Positions 1-9,158 of a DNA stretch of 64,000 nt are shown here, one piece after another. The first letter of the stretch is position 1. Each line of letters begins with the position of its first letter. The notes beneath the pieces are model-generated. The model searched no databases and was not told where the DNA came from. It saw only the letters and a program-made list of their open reading frames with translations. A program made the position numbers and the translations under genes. Source of the DNA: Phycisphaerae bacterium (lineage in GTDB: Bacteria; Planctomycetota; Phycisphaerae; UBA1845); the NCBI GenBank assembly GCA_024102815.1, contig JAGFJJ010000011.1, positions 89,603 to 153,602 of the forward strand. Direction: 5' to 3'.

Positions 1-738
1 TTCACGGGCGCGCTGGAACAGCAGTTTGTCCCCGGAAGGCGACCACTTGGGGAACAATCCGAATCCGACGAAGCGGCGTGTCGCGGCGTTGTGAACATCA
101 GAAATCCAAAGCTCCCACGTACCGCCGGTCTCGGGGAGGGCGCAATAGGCGAGACGCTGCCCGTCCGGCGACCAGCTCGGGTGAAGCTCGTCCGCAGGAG
201 AATTCGTCACCTGCATCGGCGCACCACCGTCCAGATCCATGACCCAGATGTCCCAGTTCCCGGAACGATTGCTGGCAAATGCCAGTCGGCGACCGTCCGG
301 GCTGAACACCGGCTGAACGTCGGACGCCGGATCGCTGGTGAGCTGCGTCAGCGCCACCCCATCCACGGCCTTGATGTAAATGTCGGAGTTGCGGTTGTGT
401 CGCGTGGAGGCGAATACGAGGCGCGTTCCCGCCGGATCGACATCCGGATCAAAGTCGGAGCCCACTTCGCTGAACGTGTGCTGCTTCAGAGAGATCGACT
501 CGCGAAGACCGGGCGCTTGCGGTGACGTCCAGGGCAACTCGCCGAACATGTTGATCTGGTTGGCGCTCGCCGCCGCGAGGATCGCCTTTGTCGCCGGGCG
601 GCTCGCCGTTCCCTGCGGCTGCCGGAAACACGCGCACCCGCCGCCGAACACGAGAACGCTCACGATGCCGGCCGTGGCGAGGCCGCGGATCTTTGAGCCT
701 GTTGATTGGTCACTTGCCTGCGCCATGATTGCTGCCAT
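1..738 (-). CDS. TolB-like beta-propeller lipoprotein (3' end cut by window)
   Basis: The leftward frame is open from the ATG at 738 to base 1, so the C-terminus lies outside the window. A second in-frame ATG is at 726. After a basic N-terminus comes a hydrophobic stretch (GIVSVLVFGGGC) that looks like a lipoprotein signal with an atypical lipobox. At least four PD40/TolB-type blades follow, recognisable by repeated SPDG-like turns: DVDPAGTRLVF, VFSPDGRRLAF, SWSPDGQRLAY and KWSPSGDKLLF, with NSDIYI and NWDIWV strands between them. Such propellers are periplasmic or surface protein-binding modules. In Proteobacteria TolB partners Pal, but no tol or pal genes are visible here, so only the fold is claimed. 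Confidence 0.8.
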   Translation of the reverse strand, partial: MAAIMAQASDQSTGSKIRGLATAGIVSVLVFGGGCACFRQPQGTASRPATKAILAAASANQINMFGELPWTSPQAPGLRESISLKQHTFSEVGSDFDPDVDPAGTRLVFASTRHNRNSDIYIKAVDGVALTQLTSDPASDVQPVFSPDGRRLAFASNRSGNWDIWVMDLDGGAPMQVTNSPADELHPSWSPDGQRLAYCALPETGGTWELWISDVHNAATRRFVGFGLFPKWSPSGDKLLFQRARE

Positions 739-1351
739 CCACTTGACACCCCGAGTCGGCCACGCCGGATTGGTGACGGCGGCAACCGCTTTGCCGCCCG
801 GACGTGGCACCCCGAGGTTCATCGACCGCACATCGGCCTCAGACCAGAAGTGTCCGGCACGTGCGCATGGACGAGGGAAGTACCGGATGGCACGCTGCGT
901 CAACGCCCTATCCGTGTCCGTATGTCCGATAACCCGCTCTACTATCGACGAAGCCCCCCTCGTTTCTCCAGATGCTTCGCGTGCCTTCCAACTCGGCGCA
1001 GACTACCCATCCGCCACATCATGCCGACGCCTCCAATCTTCCGCGTCCACGCTGAGCGTTTGCATGAGGCGGGGCCAAATATGGGACCTTGTCTGTTGCC
1101 GCGAACTCCGCGCCCCGGCCTGTGAAAAATCCAGTAAAGCCTATCGCCAGTGCTGCTAATGGCTGCTAGACTGGAGAACCGAGGGTCCTGACTTGGCGCC
1201 GTATGGCGTTTGGGTCATGATCATCTGATAGACCGGGCGAACTTGTCGGAGGGGAAAGAGGCAATTCTTCCGACACATCGCAGCGCATTTCCGGTCCACG
1301 GCAGATCGATCGAACGTCGAATGAGCGGAGTACGCCTACCGGGGGGAAGGC
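739..1351. other. Intergenic region, no gene recognised
   Basis: This 613-base stretch lies between the divergent TolB-like and isochorismatase-like genes. The reading frames crossing it show no family resemblance and no convincing start sites. I see no tRNA cloverleaf and no strong terminator. It presumably holds the promoters of both flanking genes, but I cannot point to clear boxes. Confidence 0.5.
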
Positions 1352-2182
1352 ATGAACGCGCGCCGGAACGGTCGGAAGCTGGATTGCATTATTCTGGATC
1401 TTAACACGCAGCGCGATTTTCTTGAGCCCGGCGGTTTACACACCGTGCTCAATCACGAGGCGCTGATTCCCGCCCTGCGGCGTTCGGTCGCATGGATACG
1501 CCGCAATGGCGTTCCCGTCGTTTCCTCGCTGCACAGCCTGAGGCCCAAGGAAGCCCTTCCGGGCGGACGCTGGACCTACTGTGTGGAGGGCTCCACCGGC
1601 CAGCGCAAAGTGCCCTTTACGCTGCTCCCGTCGCGGCTCATCATGGAATACGACAACACGCTGAGCCTTCCCATGGAACTCGTGCGGACACATCAGCAGG
1701 TCGTGTTCCGCACCCACTCCGATGACCTTCTGACTCATCCCAAGGCCGACCGACTCCTTACCCAGGCCGACGCAGGCGAATTTATCGTTCTGGGAAACAC
1801 GATCGAGGGTGCCGTGAAGGCCGTCACGCTGGGACTCCTTGCCCGCGGCAAGAGCGTGTCCATTGTGGCCGATGCCTGCGGCTATTGCGATCCCGGCGCG
1901 GCCGACCTCGCCGTCCGCCAGATGTCCGCCAAGGGAGCCCAGATCATCGCCGTCGACCAGCTCGCGTCCCGGCGCCTTTCGGGACGGCGGCGCTTCCGAT
2001 CAAGCGTGGTGTTCGCTCCCGGAGAGAACGGAAATGGTCACACGGGCGGCAACGGCAACGGCCACGCTCCATCGAGACTCTCGCGGGTCCGAGCCATGTT
2101 CCTGAGCCGACCCCGAGCCGCTTCCTCGAGAAAGCGCCAGCGACCGGGCAGCGACAGCCGCAGGGCCGAAGCCGACGTCTGA
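1352..2182 (+). CDS. Isochorismatase-fold protein lacking the catalytic cysteine
   Basis: The first 200 residues of this 276-residue protein follow the isochorismatase/cysteine hydrolase fold. A strand with the conserved acid (ILDLNTQRDF, Asp16) is followed by the VPVVSSLHS strand and, near residue 148, the segment that normally carries the nucleophile. There the usual G-x-x-x-x-x-C pattern reads GNTIEGAVKA, so Ala154 sits where Cys is expected, and Arg120 appears at the usual Lys position. It is therefore probably a non-hydrolytic member. The last 60 residues are a Gly/Asn/His-rich linker and a basic Arg-rich tail. The start follows GGGGGGAAGGC. It lies 120 bp upstream of selB on the same strand; a functional link is not established. 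Confidence 0.75.
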   Translation: MNARRNGRKLDCIILDLNTQRDFLEPGGLHTVLNHEALIPALRRSVAWIRRNGVPVVSSLHSLRPKEALPGGRWTYCVEGSTGQRKVPFTLLPSRLIMEYDNTLSLPMELVRTHQQVVFRTHSDDLLTHPKADRLLTQADAGEFIVLGNTIEGAVKAVTLGLLARGKSVSIVADACGYCDPGAADLAVRQMSAKGAQIIAVDQLASRRLSGRRRFRSSVVFAPGENGNGHTGGNGNGHAPSRLSRVRAMFLSRPRAASSRKRQRPGSDSRRAEADV

Positions 2183-2302
2183 GGATCAGCTCCAGAAAAC
2201 GACGATGCGCGCGGGTACAAAACACGCGTCATTCGCCGGCGCCCGGTAGCGAACCTCTCGAGACATTGGCATCCCTTCCCCTGCGCCCGCATAATCGCCC
2301 AC

Positions 2303-4276
2303 ATGGCCGCCCGATCCGATGCCGCTCCGCCGTCTCCTCGAGATTCCCACGAAGTACGCCATCTCATTCTGGGCACCGCCGGTCACATCGATCACGGCAA
2401 GTCCACCCTGATTCGCGCCCTGACCGGCACCGACCCGGACCGCCTGCCGGAGGAGCAGCGCCGCGGCATGACCATCGAGCTCGGCTTCGCCGCCCTCGAC
2501 CTCGGCGACGCACGCTTCGGCGTCGTGGATGTGCCGGGCCACGAGCGGTTCGTACGAACGATGGTCTCCGGAGCGACAGGCATCGACTTGGCGCTACTGG
2601 TCATCGCCGCCGACGACTCCGTCATGCCCCAGACGATCGAGCACCTGGAGATCCTCGATCTGCTCGGTGTACGCAAAGGCGTCGTAGCCCTCACCAAGAT
2701 CGACGCCGTGGAGCCTTCGCTGATCGAGCTGGTCGAAGAGGAAATTCAGGAACTGCTCTCCGGAACCGGGTTGGAAGGCGCCCCGGTGATCCCTGTATCC
2801 TCCCTCACCGGCGAAGGCCTGGACAGACTCCGGGACACCCTTCGCGGCATTGCATTCGATCTCCCCGTTGCGTCGAACTTTCCACCGTTCCGCATGGCCG
2901 TCGACCGCGTCTTCACGGTTCAGGGACGGGGTACGGTGGTGACGGGCTCCGTGCAGCACGGCCGCACCGACGTCGGCCAGACGCTTGTCGTCTGGCCGGG
3001 CGGACACGAGGTCAAAATCCGCGGCCTCCAAAGCCACGGGCAGACATCGGAATCCGTGGAACGCGGACAACGCGCGGCCGTCAACGTCATCGGCGTCGAA
3101 CGCGAAGTCCTCGAACGCGGCGTGGAGCTCGTTACTCCGGGGTACTTTCAGCCATCGCATCTTCTGGACGTCGAGATCCGGTGCGCGCGAAGTGCTCCCC
3201 GACCGCTGAAGTCCGCGCGCGTTGTGCGCCTGGGCCTGGGCACCACGGAGGCAAACGCTCGCGTCATTCTCTACGACCGCCAGGAGATTGACCCCGGTGA
3301 GACGGCTTTCGCCCAATTGCGCTGCGGACAGCCGCTGATCTGTTCCTTCGGGCAACGGTTTATTCTTCGCGATGAAAACGCCTCCGCCACCCTCGGCGGT
3401 GGTCGCGTATTGCGACCGGCCGCCCGTCGCAGGCGCCGTGGTACAGAGGAAGAAAACGAGAACCTTCGGCGCCTCGCGGAAGGCGATCCCGCCAGCCGCC
3501 TCGAAATCGTCCTCCGCGATGCGGGCTTTGCGTTTCCCAGCGAACCCATTCTCTCTGTCAGGGCCGGGCTGGAGCCAAACGAAGTGCAACCGCTGTTCGA
3601 GCAATTGGAACAGGGTTCGAGACTGCTCCGCCTGGCGGGAACGGAATCACGCTACGTCCCGGCTGCCCTCGACGACCTCATCGCCCGACTCACCAATTGG
3701 CTGGAGCGCTATCATCGCCAGCACCCGGAACTCCCCGGCCGCAAATCCGCCGCGGTCGTCGGATGGCTGGAACGCATGACCTCGCCGCAACTTGCCAAGC
3801 CGCTTTTCGAGGCCATACTCCAGCGCCGCGTTGTGCGACCGTTCGGCGAATTCGTTTGCCTCCCCGCTTTCGCACCCTCACTGTCGGCCGCCGAAGAAAA
3901 GGCACTCCGCGAGATGGTGAAACAGATCCGTGAGGGAGGATTCACCCCGCCCACGCTCGACGCGTTTTCCGGAAAATCGGCGGCCGATCGCAAGAAGGCG
4001 GAGCGGCTCGCGGAACTCGCCGTCGCCATGGGCGAACTCGTGGTCATCGAGCCGAAAATGTACCTGCACCGGGATCAGGAAGGGCATCTTCGAGAAGAGG
4101 TAGCCGGGTTGATCCAAAGGGACGGTCCGGCAACCGTTGCCGAAATCCGCGAGGCCCTGGGATCCAGTCGCAAGTACGTGGTCCCTTTCGTGGAATACCT
4201 CGACCGCATCGGATTTACGAGGCGGGTGGGCGATCGACGGGAAGTGACCGGTGACACGGCCGGCGTCGGAGAATAG
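2303..4276 (+). CDS. selB: Selenocysteine-specific translation elongation factor SelB
   Basis: This 657-residue GTPase delivers Sec-tRNA(Sec) to UGA codons marked by a SECIS element. The G1 motif GHIDHGKST is at residues 27-35, followed by the switch region RRGMTIELGFA, the G3 motif DVPGHERF and the G4 motif TKID. These are the hallmarks that separate SelB from EF-Tu. EF-Tu-like beta domains come next, and then a C-terminal half of about 300 residues that should hold the winged-helix SECIS-binding repeats. The length is close to the family norm of 600-650. An ATG start at 2303 gives a short extra N-terminus before the conserved HLILGTAGHIDHG strand. selA begins 24 bp downstream. Confidence 0.97.
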   Translation: MAARSDAAPPSPRDSHEVRHLILGTAGHIDHGKSTLIRALTGTDPDRLPEEQRRGMTIELGFAALDLGDARFGVVDVPGHERFVRTMVSGATGIDLALLVIAADDSVMPQTIEHLEILDLLGVRKGVVALTKIDAVEPSLIELVEEEIQELLSGTGLEGAPVIPVSSLTGEGLDRLRDTLRGIAFDLPVASNFPPFRMAVDRVFTVQGRGTVVTGSVQHGRTDVGQTLVVWPGGHEVKIRGLQSHGQTSESVERGQRAAVNVIGVEREVLERGVELVTPGYFQPSHLLDVEIRCARSAPRPLKSARVVRLGLGTTEANARVILYDRQEIDPGETAFAQLRCGQPLICSFGQRFILRDENASATLGGGRVLRPAARRRRRGTEEENENLRRLAEGDPASRLEIVLRDAGFAFPSEPILSVRAGLEPNEVQPLFEQLEQGSRLLRLAGTESRYVPAALDDLIARLTNWLERYHRQHPELPGRKSAAVVGWLERMTSPQLAKPLFEAILQRRVVRPFGEFVCLPAFAPSLSAAEEKALREMVKQIREGGFTPPTLDAFSGKSAADRKKAERLAELAVAMGELVVIEPKMYLHRDQEGHLREEVAGLIQRDGPATVAEIREALGSSRKYVVPFVEYLDRIGFTRRVGDRREVTGDTAGVGE

Positions 4277-4300
4277 GATCGCCGATCCGGAGAATGGACC

Positions 4301-5752
4301 ATGAGTCAACCTGCCCGCGAATTGCTGCGAAGCCTTCCATCGGTCTCCTCGCTGCTTGAACACGAAGAAGTCGCCGACTGGTTGCAGGGACTTCCGCGAT
4401 CCCTGGTGGTCTTGTCCCTCCAGTCCGCCCTGGAGAACTTCCGCCGCGAGATTCTCGCCGGGCGTATTTTCGAGCCGGTCGATGATTCCGTGGTCCTGGC
4501 GGTCGCCGAGGAAGAGCTTCTCCGCCGTTCAATGCCCAGCCTGAGGCGGGTCATCAACGCGACCGGCATCGTCCTGCACACCGGACTGGGCCGGGCACCA
4601 CTCTCCGCCGCCGCGATTGAAGCGGTGGCTGAGGGCTGCGGCGGCTATTGCTCCCTCGAAATCGACCTCGAAACCGGCCGCCGAGGGCACCGCTCCGCGC
4701 ATGTCACCGAATTGCTGCGGGAACTCACCGGCGCCGAATCCGGCATGGTGGTGAACAACAACGCGGCCGCAACGCTGCACATACTGCACACTTTCGCCCG
4801 CGGGCGGGAAGTGATCGTGTCTCGCGGGCAACTGGTCGAAATCGGCGGCAGCTATCGGCTCCCGGACGTCATGAGCGCCGGCGGCGCCATGCTCCGCGAA
4901 GTGGGCACCACCAACCGCACGCGCATCTCCGACTACGAGCGGGCCATCAGCGAGAACACCGCCCTGCTGCTTCGCGTTCACACCAGCAATTACCGCATTG
5001 TGGGATTCACCGAGGACGTCGATATCGCGTCACTTGCGGCACTCACGAAGCGTCACCAGTTGCTTGCCGTCGATGATCTCGGCAGCGGAGCCTTGTTCGA
5101 TCTCTCGGCCTACGGCCTCCCCCAGGAGCCACACGTCGCGGCGTCCATCGCCGCCGGGGCGGATCTGGTGTGCTTTTCCGGCGACAAGCTGCTCGGCGGA
5201 CCGCAGTGCGGAATCATCGTCGGCCGGCGGGCGCTCATCGATGAACTCCAGTCCGGGGCACTCGCTCGGGCCCTCCGCGTGGACAAGATGACGCTGCTGG
5301 CACTCGAGGCGACGCTCCGTCAATACCTCGATCGGGACGAAGCCCTGGCATCGGTCCCCACCCTCGCCATGATCTCGGCCACCACCGAGGAGTTGGCCGA
5401 GAGGGCAAGCCGCCTGAGCGACCGGCTCCGGGAAGCAGCGCCGGGTGAGAGGTTCTACGTCGGCTCGGACGTCAGCCTTGTCGGCGGAGGCTCCATGCCG
5501 GGCCAGGAACTGCCCACCGTAGTGGTTCAGTGGCGACCAGTGGCGTGCGGGGCCGAGCAGCTCGCCCGGCTGCTCCGCGAAAACGAGACCCCCGTGGTGT
5601 GTCGAGTTCGGGACGACGCCCTCTTTTTCGACCTGCGGACGATCCAGGACGACGATCTCGATGATCTGGCCGAGGCTGTCGGCGCCGTCTGCGCCGAGGC
5701 CGGACGTGACGACGACGGCCCCTCGACGGGAATTCGGTTGCCCATTTTGTGA
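4301..5752 (+). CDS. selA: L-seryl-tRNA(Sec) selenium transferase SelA
   Basis: SelA is the PLP enzyme that converts Ser-tRNA(Sec) to Sec-tRNA(Sec) using selenophosphate. The 483-residue protein has the SelA N-terminal helical domain, the INATGIVLHTGLGRAPLS motif, the VVNNNAAA PLP phosphate region, and the PLP lysine in SGDKLLGGPQCG (Lys296, matching Lys295 of the E. coli enzyme). It lies directly behind selB, so the two are very probably co-transcribed. A GC-rich inverted repeat (CCCGGC at 5760-5765, GCCGGG at 5775-5780) follows the stop but has no T tract. selC and selD are not in the window. Confidence 0.97.
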   Translation: MSQPARELLRSLPSVSSLLEHEEVADWLQGLPRSLVVLSLQSALENFRREILAGRIFEPVDDSVVLAVAEEELLRRSMPSLRRVINATGIVLHTGLGRAPLSAAAIEAVAEGCGGYCSLEIDLETGRRGHRSAHVTELLRELTGAESGMVVNNNAAATLHILHTFARGREVIVSRGQLVEIGGSYRLPDVMSAGGAMLREVGTTNRTRISDYERAISENTALLLRVHTSNYRIVGFTEDVDIASLAALTKRHQLLAVDDLGSGALFDLSAYGLPQEPHVAASIAAGADLVCFSGDKLLGGPQCGIIVGRRALIDELQSGALARALRVDKMTLLALEATLRQYLDRDEALASVPTLAMISATTEELAERASRLSDRLREAAPGERFYVGSDVSLVGGGSMPGQELPTVVVQWRPVACGAEQLARLLRENETPVVCRVRDDALFFDLRTIQDDDLDDLAEAVGAVCAEAGRDDDGPSTGIRLPIL

Positions 5753-5881
5753 CGGATCCCCCGGCAGCCATGGAGCCGGGTTCCGGAATTGGACGAAAAG
5801 AACTGCTTTGACTATATTGCTTCGCTCCCGCGGCGGCTGGCGTCGCGGTGATTTGCCTGAATGTGAGGTTCGAAAGCTCGA

Positions 5882-6091
5882 ATGCCCAGACCGACCAAAG
5901 CCATTCGCCGAATCAAGCTTAACGCCGCCGAGGAATACAAGCGCGGGGACAAAAAGAAAGCCTACGAGCAATGGGAGAAGGCCGCCGCCCAGCGCAAGGA
6001 ACACACCGACAAGAAGCGGAAGCGCGGGCAGTTTGCCCCCGGCGCCCAGGAATCCTCGGAAGGTGAATCCACCGGCGAAGCGGCTTCCTGA
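5882..6091 (+). CDS. Small highly charged hypothetical protein
   Basis: This 69-residue protein is very rich in Lys, Arg and Glu. It has a helix-forming segment (residues 10-50, with repeats such as EEYKRGDKKKAYEQWEKAA) resembling a single TPR-like hairpin, and ends in a Ser/Gly/Glu tail. I do not recognise a family. Coding is supported by the non-random composition and by a clean ATG, but the ribosome-binding site is weak (GTGAGG about 14 bases upstream). It lies 129 bp after selA on the same strand, too far to assume one transcript. Confidence 0.55.
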   Translation: MPRPTKAIRRIKLNAAEEYKRGDKKKAYEQWEKAAAQRKEHTDKKRKRGQFAPGAQESSEGESTGEAAS

Positions 6092-6226
6092 GTCTCCCCT
6101 TACCATCTTCCGGCGCACGCCGGAGTCCAAAGGGATACGTTCACGACGCGTCCTCGATCCCGGCCTTTGCCACAATGAAGTTGCGGCTCGCCATGCTTGA
6201 AGCATTCTGCTGTCGATGGTCAGGCG

Positions 6227-7123
6227 TTACGCGCCGTAATATCGCTCTACGGGCAGACGCGTTCGAGATGTCACCGTCTCCGCGATGGCGTCCACTTGTT
6301 CGTCCGAAAGTGCCGTGACGTACGACTCCGCCGGGCGGCGGGCCACGGTGTAGATTTGCACGAGGCTGATCCGCCCCCCTCCCGCAATGACCTCCAGAAG
6401 TCGATCGCAGAACGCGTCGAGCTCCGCGCGCGGCGGCGGCTCGCCATCCAACCGAAGGAACAGGGCCTGAATTACGACCGGTCGAACCCGGGCGGCCGCG
6501 CTAATCTGTTCGACCACATGCTTCAGCGGGTAGTTCGGCCGATTGACGACGCGATAGTATTCCTCCGTTCCCGCATCCAGCTTGGCCCAGATTTCGCCGT
6601 TGTTTTCGTCAAGAATGCGCAGCCCGCGTGCAACGCTCGGCCGCGTCAGATAGCAGGCGTCGGTAATCAGGATGATCTTTGCGTTTTCGAGACCGGCGGC
6701 AGACTTGCACTCCGCCGCGATCTGCACGCATTCCGCGAACAGCGGGCACGTCGTGGGCTCGCCGTCGCCCGAGAAAGCGATATCGTTGATGCGCTGCAAG
6801 TCTCCGGGAACCTCGGCAAACGCCGGATCTTGAAACAGTTCGCCGGATGTCGCCAGCCGCAGCATCTCCTTCAACTCCACCCGCAAGCGCTGGGGATCGA
6901 CGTCGCGAACCCGCGGAACCACGGTGCGGTCCACCTGGCAGTAAATGCAGTCGAAGTTGCAGGCCGTGTCCGGATTGAGATTTACCCCGATACTCAGACC
7001 CCGGCTCCGCCGGGAGATGACCGGGTAGACGTAGTAATTGGCCCGCCAGTCGCGGGGATGATGCTGAAATTGGGGTAACGTCTGCGGCATGTCGAATCTA
7101 CCGGTGAAGCTGCCTCCGGCCAT
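6227..7123 (-). CDS. Radical SAM protein (COG0731-like)
   Basis: This 298-residue protein has the CxxxCxxC iron-sulfur motif CNFDCIYC with Cys55, Cys59 and Cys62. It is preceded by LSIGVNLNPDTA and followed by a SAM-binding glycine-rich strand (FSGDGEPTT). A (beta/alpha) barrel pattern continues through IILITDACYL and IWAKLDAGT. This resembles the COG0731-type radical SAM proteins, some of which act on tRNA wyosine bases, but the bacterial members mostly lack an assigned substrate. An internal ATG at 7090 is a possible alternative start; neither start has a strong ribosome-binding site. Confidence 0.85.
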   Translation of the reverse strand: MAGGSFTGRFDMPQTLPQFQHHPRDWRANYYVYPVISRRSRGLSIGVNLNPDTACNFDCIYCQVDRTVVPRVRDVDPQRLRVELKEMLRLATSGELFQDPAFAEVPGDLQRINDIAFSGDGEPTTCPLFAECVQIAAECKSAAGLENAKIILITDACYLTRPSVARGLRILDENNGEIWAKLDAGTEEYYRVVNRPNYPLKHVVEQISAAARVRPVVIQALFLRLDGEPPPRAELDAFCDRLLEVIAGGGRISLVQIYTVARRPAESYVTALSDEQVDAIAETVTSRTRLPVERYYGA

Positions 7124-7256
7124 TCGAGCGGGCCGTGGCTATACGTCGCGCCGCTGCTCCGACACATGCCGGAGTCCAGGTTGGCAGGCCGGGCTGAGTT
7201 CAACGCGGGCGCGTACATGACGCAAGCCAACGCTGGCGGGTCGCTCCAATCGGCCG

Positions 7257-8402
7257 CTATTCACTATAGTCAAGATAGCCGCGCTTGGCGCAATGGTCGA
7301 ACAACTCATCGATGGTGCGGAAAACGGACGTGGCCGTTTCGGTGATGAATGGTGACGGGTCGGCCTTGGGTCGCCAGATGACGTAGACTTCCTTGGTCCC
7401 CTCGAAAGCGTGCTGAAGCTCGCGCTCCACTCCGGAGGAAATACCGGGGCGACCGCCGGGAAGCTCGGGAACATAGCTTACGATGATGTCCGACTGATCG
7501 ATAAGCTTGAAATCGCGGGCGTAAATCTGGGCGTCAACGTCGCGGGCGATCTGGCTGACTTCTGAAGCGCGAAACACGACCGCCCTTCCGTTGGCCTTTA
7601 CGGTGAAAGTCTCTTCGCCACGCTTGGTCGCTTCTCCCGCTTCGTAGAGCAACCGCTTTTCATCAACGTCTGCGGGATCGAACGTGATGAAATGCTCGGC
7701 CAACGCGGAGCGGAACGCATCAATCTCGGCGAGCACGTCGGGCATTTCCAGCACGTGCGTCATGGGGAACGACGGATAAACCCGCTTGCGCTGGGGCTCG
7801 AACATCAGCCGGTAGAGCGACTGCGCAGCGATTTCCTCATTCGGGCGAGAAAGTACAATTGACCGCCCAAATCCCCCGATGGACTCCGCCAGGGCCTCGG
7901 TTACGACAATCTCCTCCTCCCGCCAGACGAGAATGTCCTTGAGCGTGTGGGCAATTTCATGTTCGCGCGTGAGCCGCTCGTGGACGGCATCGACGTTGTC
8001 CACCATCGTGACATACAGGTCGGCGTCCAGATCGCGCATGTGGGGGTGATCGTACGCCAGGAACAATCCGTGCTTCCAGCGAAACGTGGCGTGCGTGTTG
8101 ACGATCAGACTCCTGCCTGCGGCGGCGGCAGCGAGGATATCTTTGAAAACGCTGCGACGCAGGGTCTGCAAACGCTGGCGGGAAAGATCGAGAATGCGCG
8201 GCTGCACGACATCGGGCGCCTCCGCGTACATTCTCTCGCCGACGTTAAACAGGGCAATTTCCTTGCCCCGATCGGCGGCATATTTCACAACGCGTTCTAG
8301 AAAAGGTCTTTTGTCAAGTCCGACCTGCCCTGTCAAGACAGCTCGGACGCCCCGCCGACGGTCTCGTCCGGCGGATGTATCGGATATGGAGCGCTGAGGC
8401 AT
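7257..8402 (-). CDS. Degenerate P-loop kinase-like protein with C-terminal deoxyribosyltransferase-like domain
   Basis: The ATG at 8402 was chosen because it lies 17 bp after the preceding CAP-domain gene and has GAGAG in front; an in-frame extension to 8504 would overlap that gene. The 381-residue product begins with an adenylate-kinase-like P-loop fold, but the Walker A reads GQVGLDKR, so the final G and S/T of GxGK[ST] are lost. Further strands (SLIVNTHAT, LYVTMVDN) support the fold. Residues from about 280 resemble nucleoside 2-deoxyribosyltransferase-type proteins: IYARDFKLIDQSDIIVSYVP, then SSGVERELQHAF and EVYVIW. The substrate is unknown. Confidence 0.7.
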   Translation of the reverse strand: MPQRSISDTSAGRDRRRGVRAVLTGQVGLDKRPFLERVVKYAADRGKEIALFNVGERMYAEAPDVVQPRILDLSRQRLQTLRRSVFKDILAAAAAGRSLIVNTHATFRWKHGLFLAYDHPHMRDLDADLYVTMVDNVDAVHERLTREHEIAHTLKDILVWREEEIVVTEALAESIGGFGRSIVLSRPNEEIAAQSLYRLMFEPQRKRVYPSFPMTHVLEMPDVLAEIDAFRSALAEHFITFDPADVDEKRLLYEAGEATKRGEETFTVKANGRAVVFRASEVSQIARDVDAQIYARDFKLIDQSDIIVSYVPELPGGRPGISSGVERELQHAFEGTKEVYVIWRPKADPSPFITETATSVFRTIDELFDHCAKRGYLDYSE

Positions 8403-8419
8403 GTGCTCTCGTGAAACGG

Positions 8420-8947
8420 TTACTCGAGCGGCTCGCCGAATTCGAGCACCCAGTAGATGCCGTGCTGTCCGCCGTAGCGAACGGCGACCCCGACATCCTG
8501 CCACCGGTTGTCGAGGATGACATCGCGATGGGCGGGGCTTTCCATCCAGACGCGAACGACTTCGGCCGGCGTTCGCTGCCCGGCCGCGAGGTTCTCGCCC
8601 ACGGAATAGAAGCGGTACTTGCCGGCGACCGCGCGATCGGCCGGACCGTGTCCCGTTACTGGATCATAGTGACCGAAGAAGCCCTCGTCGGCCATTCGAC
8701 AAGCGTAAACATCGGCGACATCCGTCAGAACGGGATCGAAAACGACAGGGCTCTTTCCCGCCCCGGCCCGCTCCAGGTTGACCAATTGGAGGACCTGGTC
8801 GGCGAGGACGTCTTCATCCTCCGGCTCGACGCAGCGCGAGGCCGAAGTGTCCGGCTCGATGCCCGCCTGGTCCGGCGGGAAGCAGCCCGTAGCCGTCAGG
8901 AGCAGGAGACAGCCGAAAGCCCAGCGAATGGTTCCAGAGGTCAACAC
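8420..8947 (-). CDS. CAP/SCP-domain lipoprotein
   Basis: This secreted CAP (CRISP/antigen 5/PR-1, PF00188) protein has a lipoprotein signal ending LLLLTATGC. The CAP core contains VLQLVNLERAGAG, YACRMADEGFFGHYDP, RFYSVGENLAAG, VRVWMESPAHRDVILD and the final WVLEFGEP strand. The conserved His in GHYDP and the second His in SPAHR are present. No ATG precedes the signal; the GTG at 8947 gives a normal 23-residue signal peptide, while an upstream TTG at 9013 would add 22 residues. Bacterial CAP proteins are extracytoplasmic and mostly of unknown function. It is probably transcribed together with the P-loop gene that starts 17 bp downstream. Confidence 0.82.
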   Translation of the reverse strand: MLTSGTIRWAFGCLLLLTATGCFPPDQAGIEPDTSASRCVEPEDEDVLADQVLQLVNLERAGAGKSPVVFDPVLTDVADVYACRMADEGFFGHYDPVTGHGPADRAVAGKYRFYSVGENLAAGQRTPAEVVRVWMESPAHRDVILDNRWQDVGVAVRYGGQHGIYWVLEFGEPLE

Positions 8948-9158
8948 CAGTAGATCATCGTCCAGAAGGTCCAGTGACCGCCATATTGTAATCGGGTGAG
9001 CCGTCTCAAACAAGAAATGCCGGAGCCGATTTTGGGGCGTTCAGGCCCGTGTTCTTTACAATTCCGGGACGGTCCTCGACGATCCGCGTCGGGCCGTTCA
9101 ATAGGCTCCGCCCACGTACGACCGATAACCCAGGGCGAATTGAAGAGCCAATTACATC

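Noticed and set aside
5753..5881. Searched for tRNA-Sec (UCA anticodon, long variable arm) after selA
   Set aside because: No cloverleaf or TCA anticodon stem-loop is visible; a GGTTCGA-like string at 5862 has no matching T-arm.
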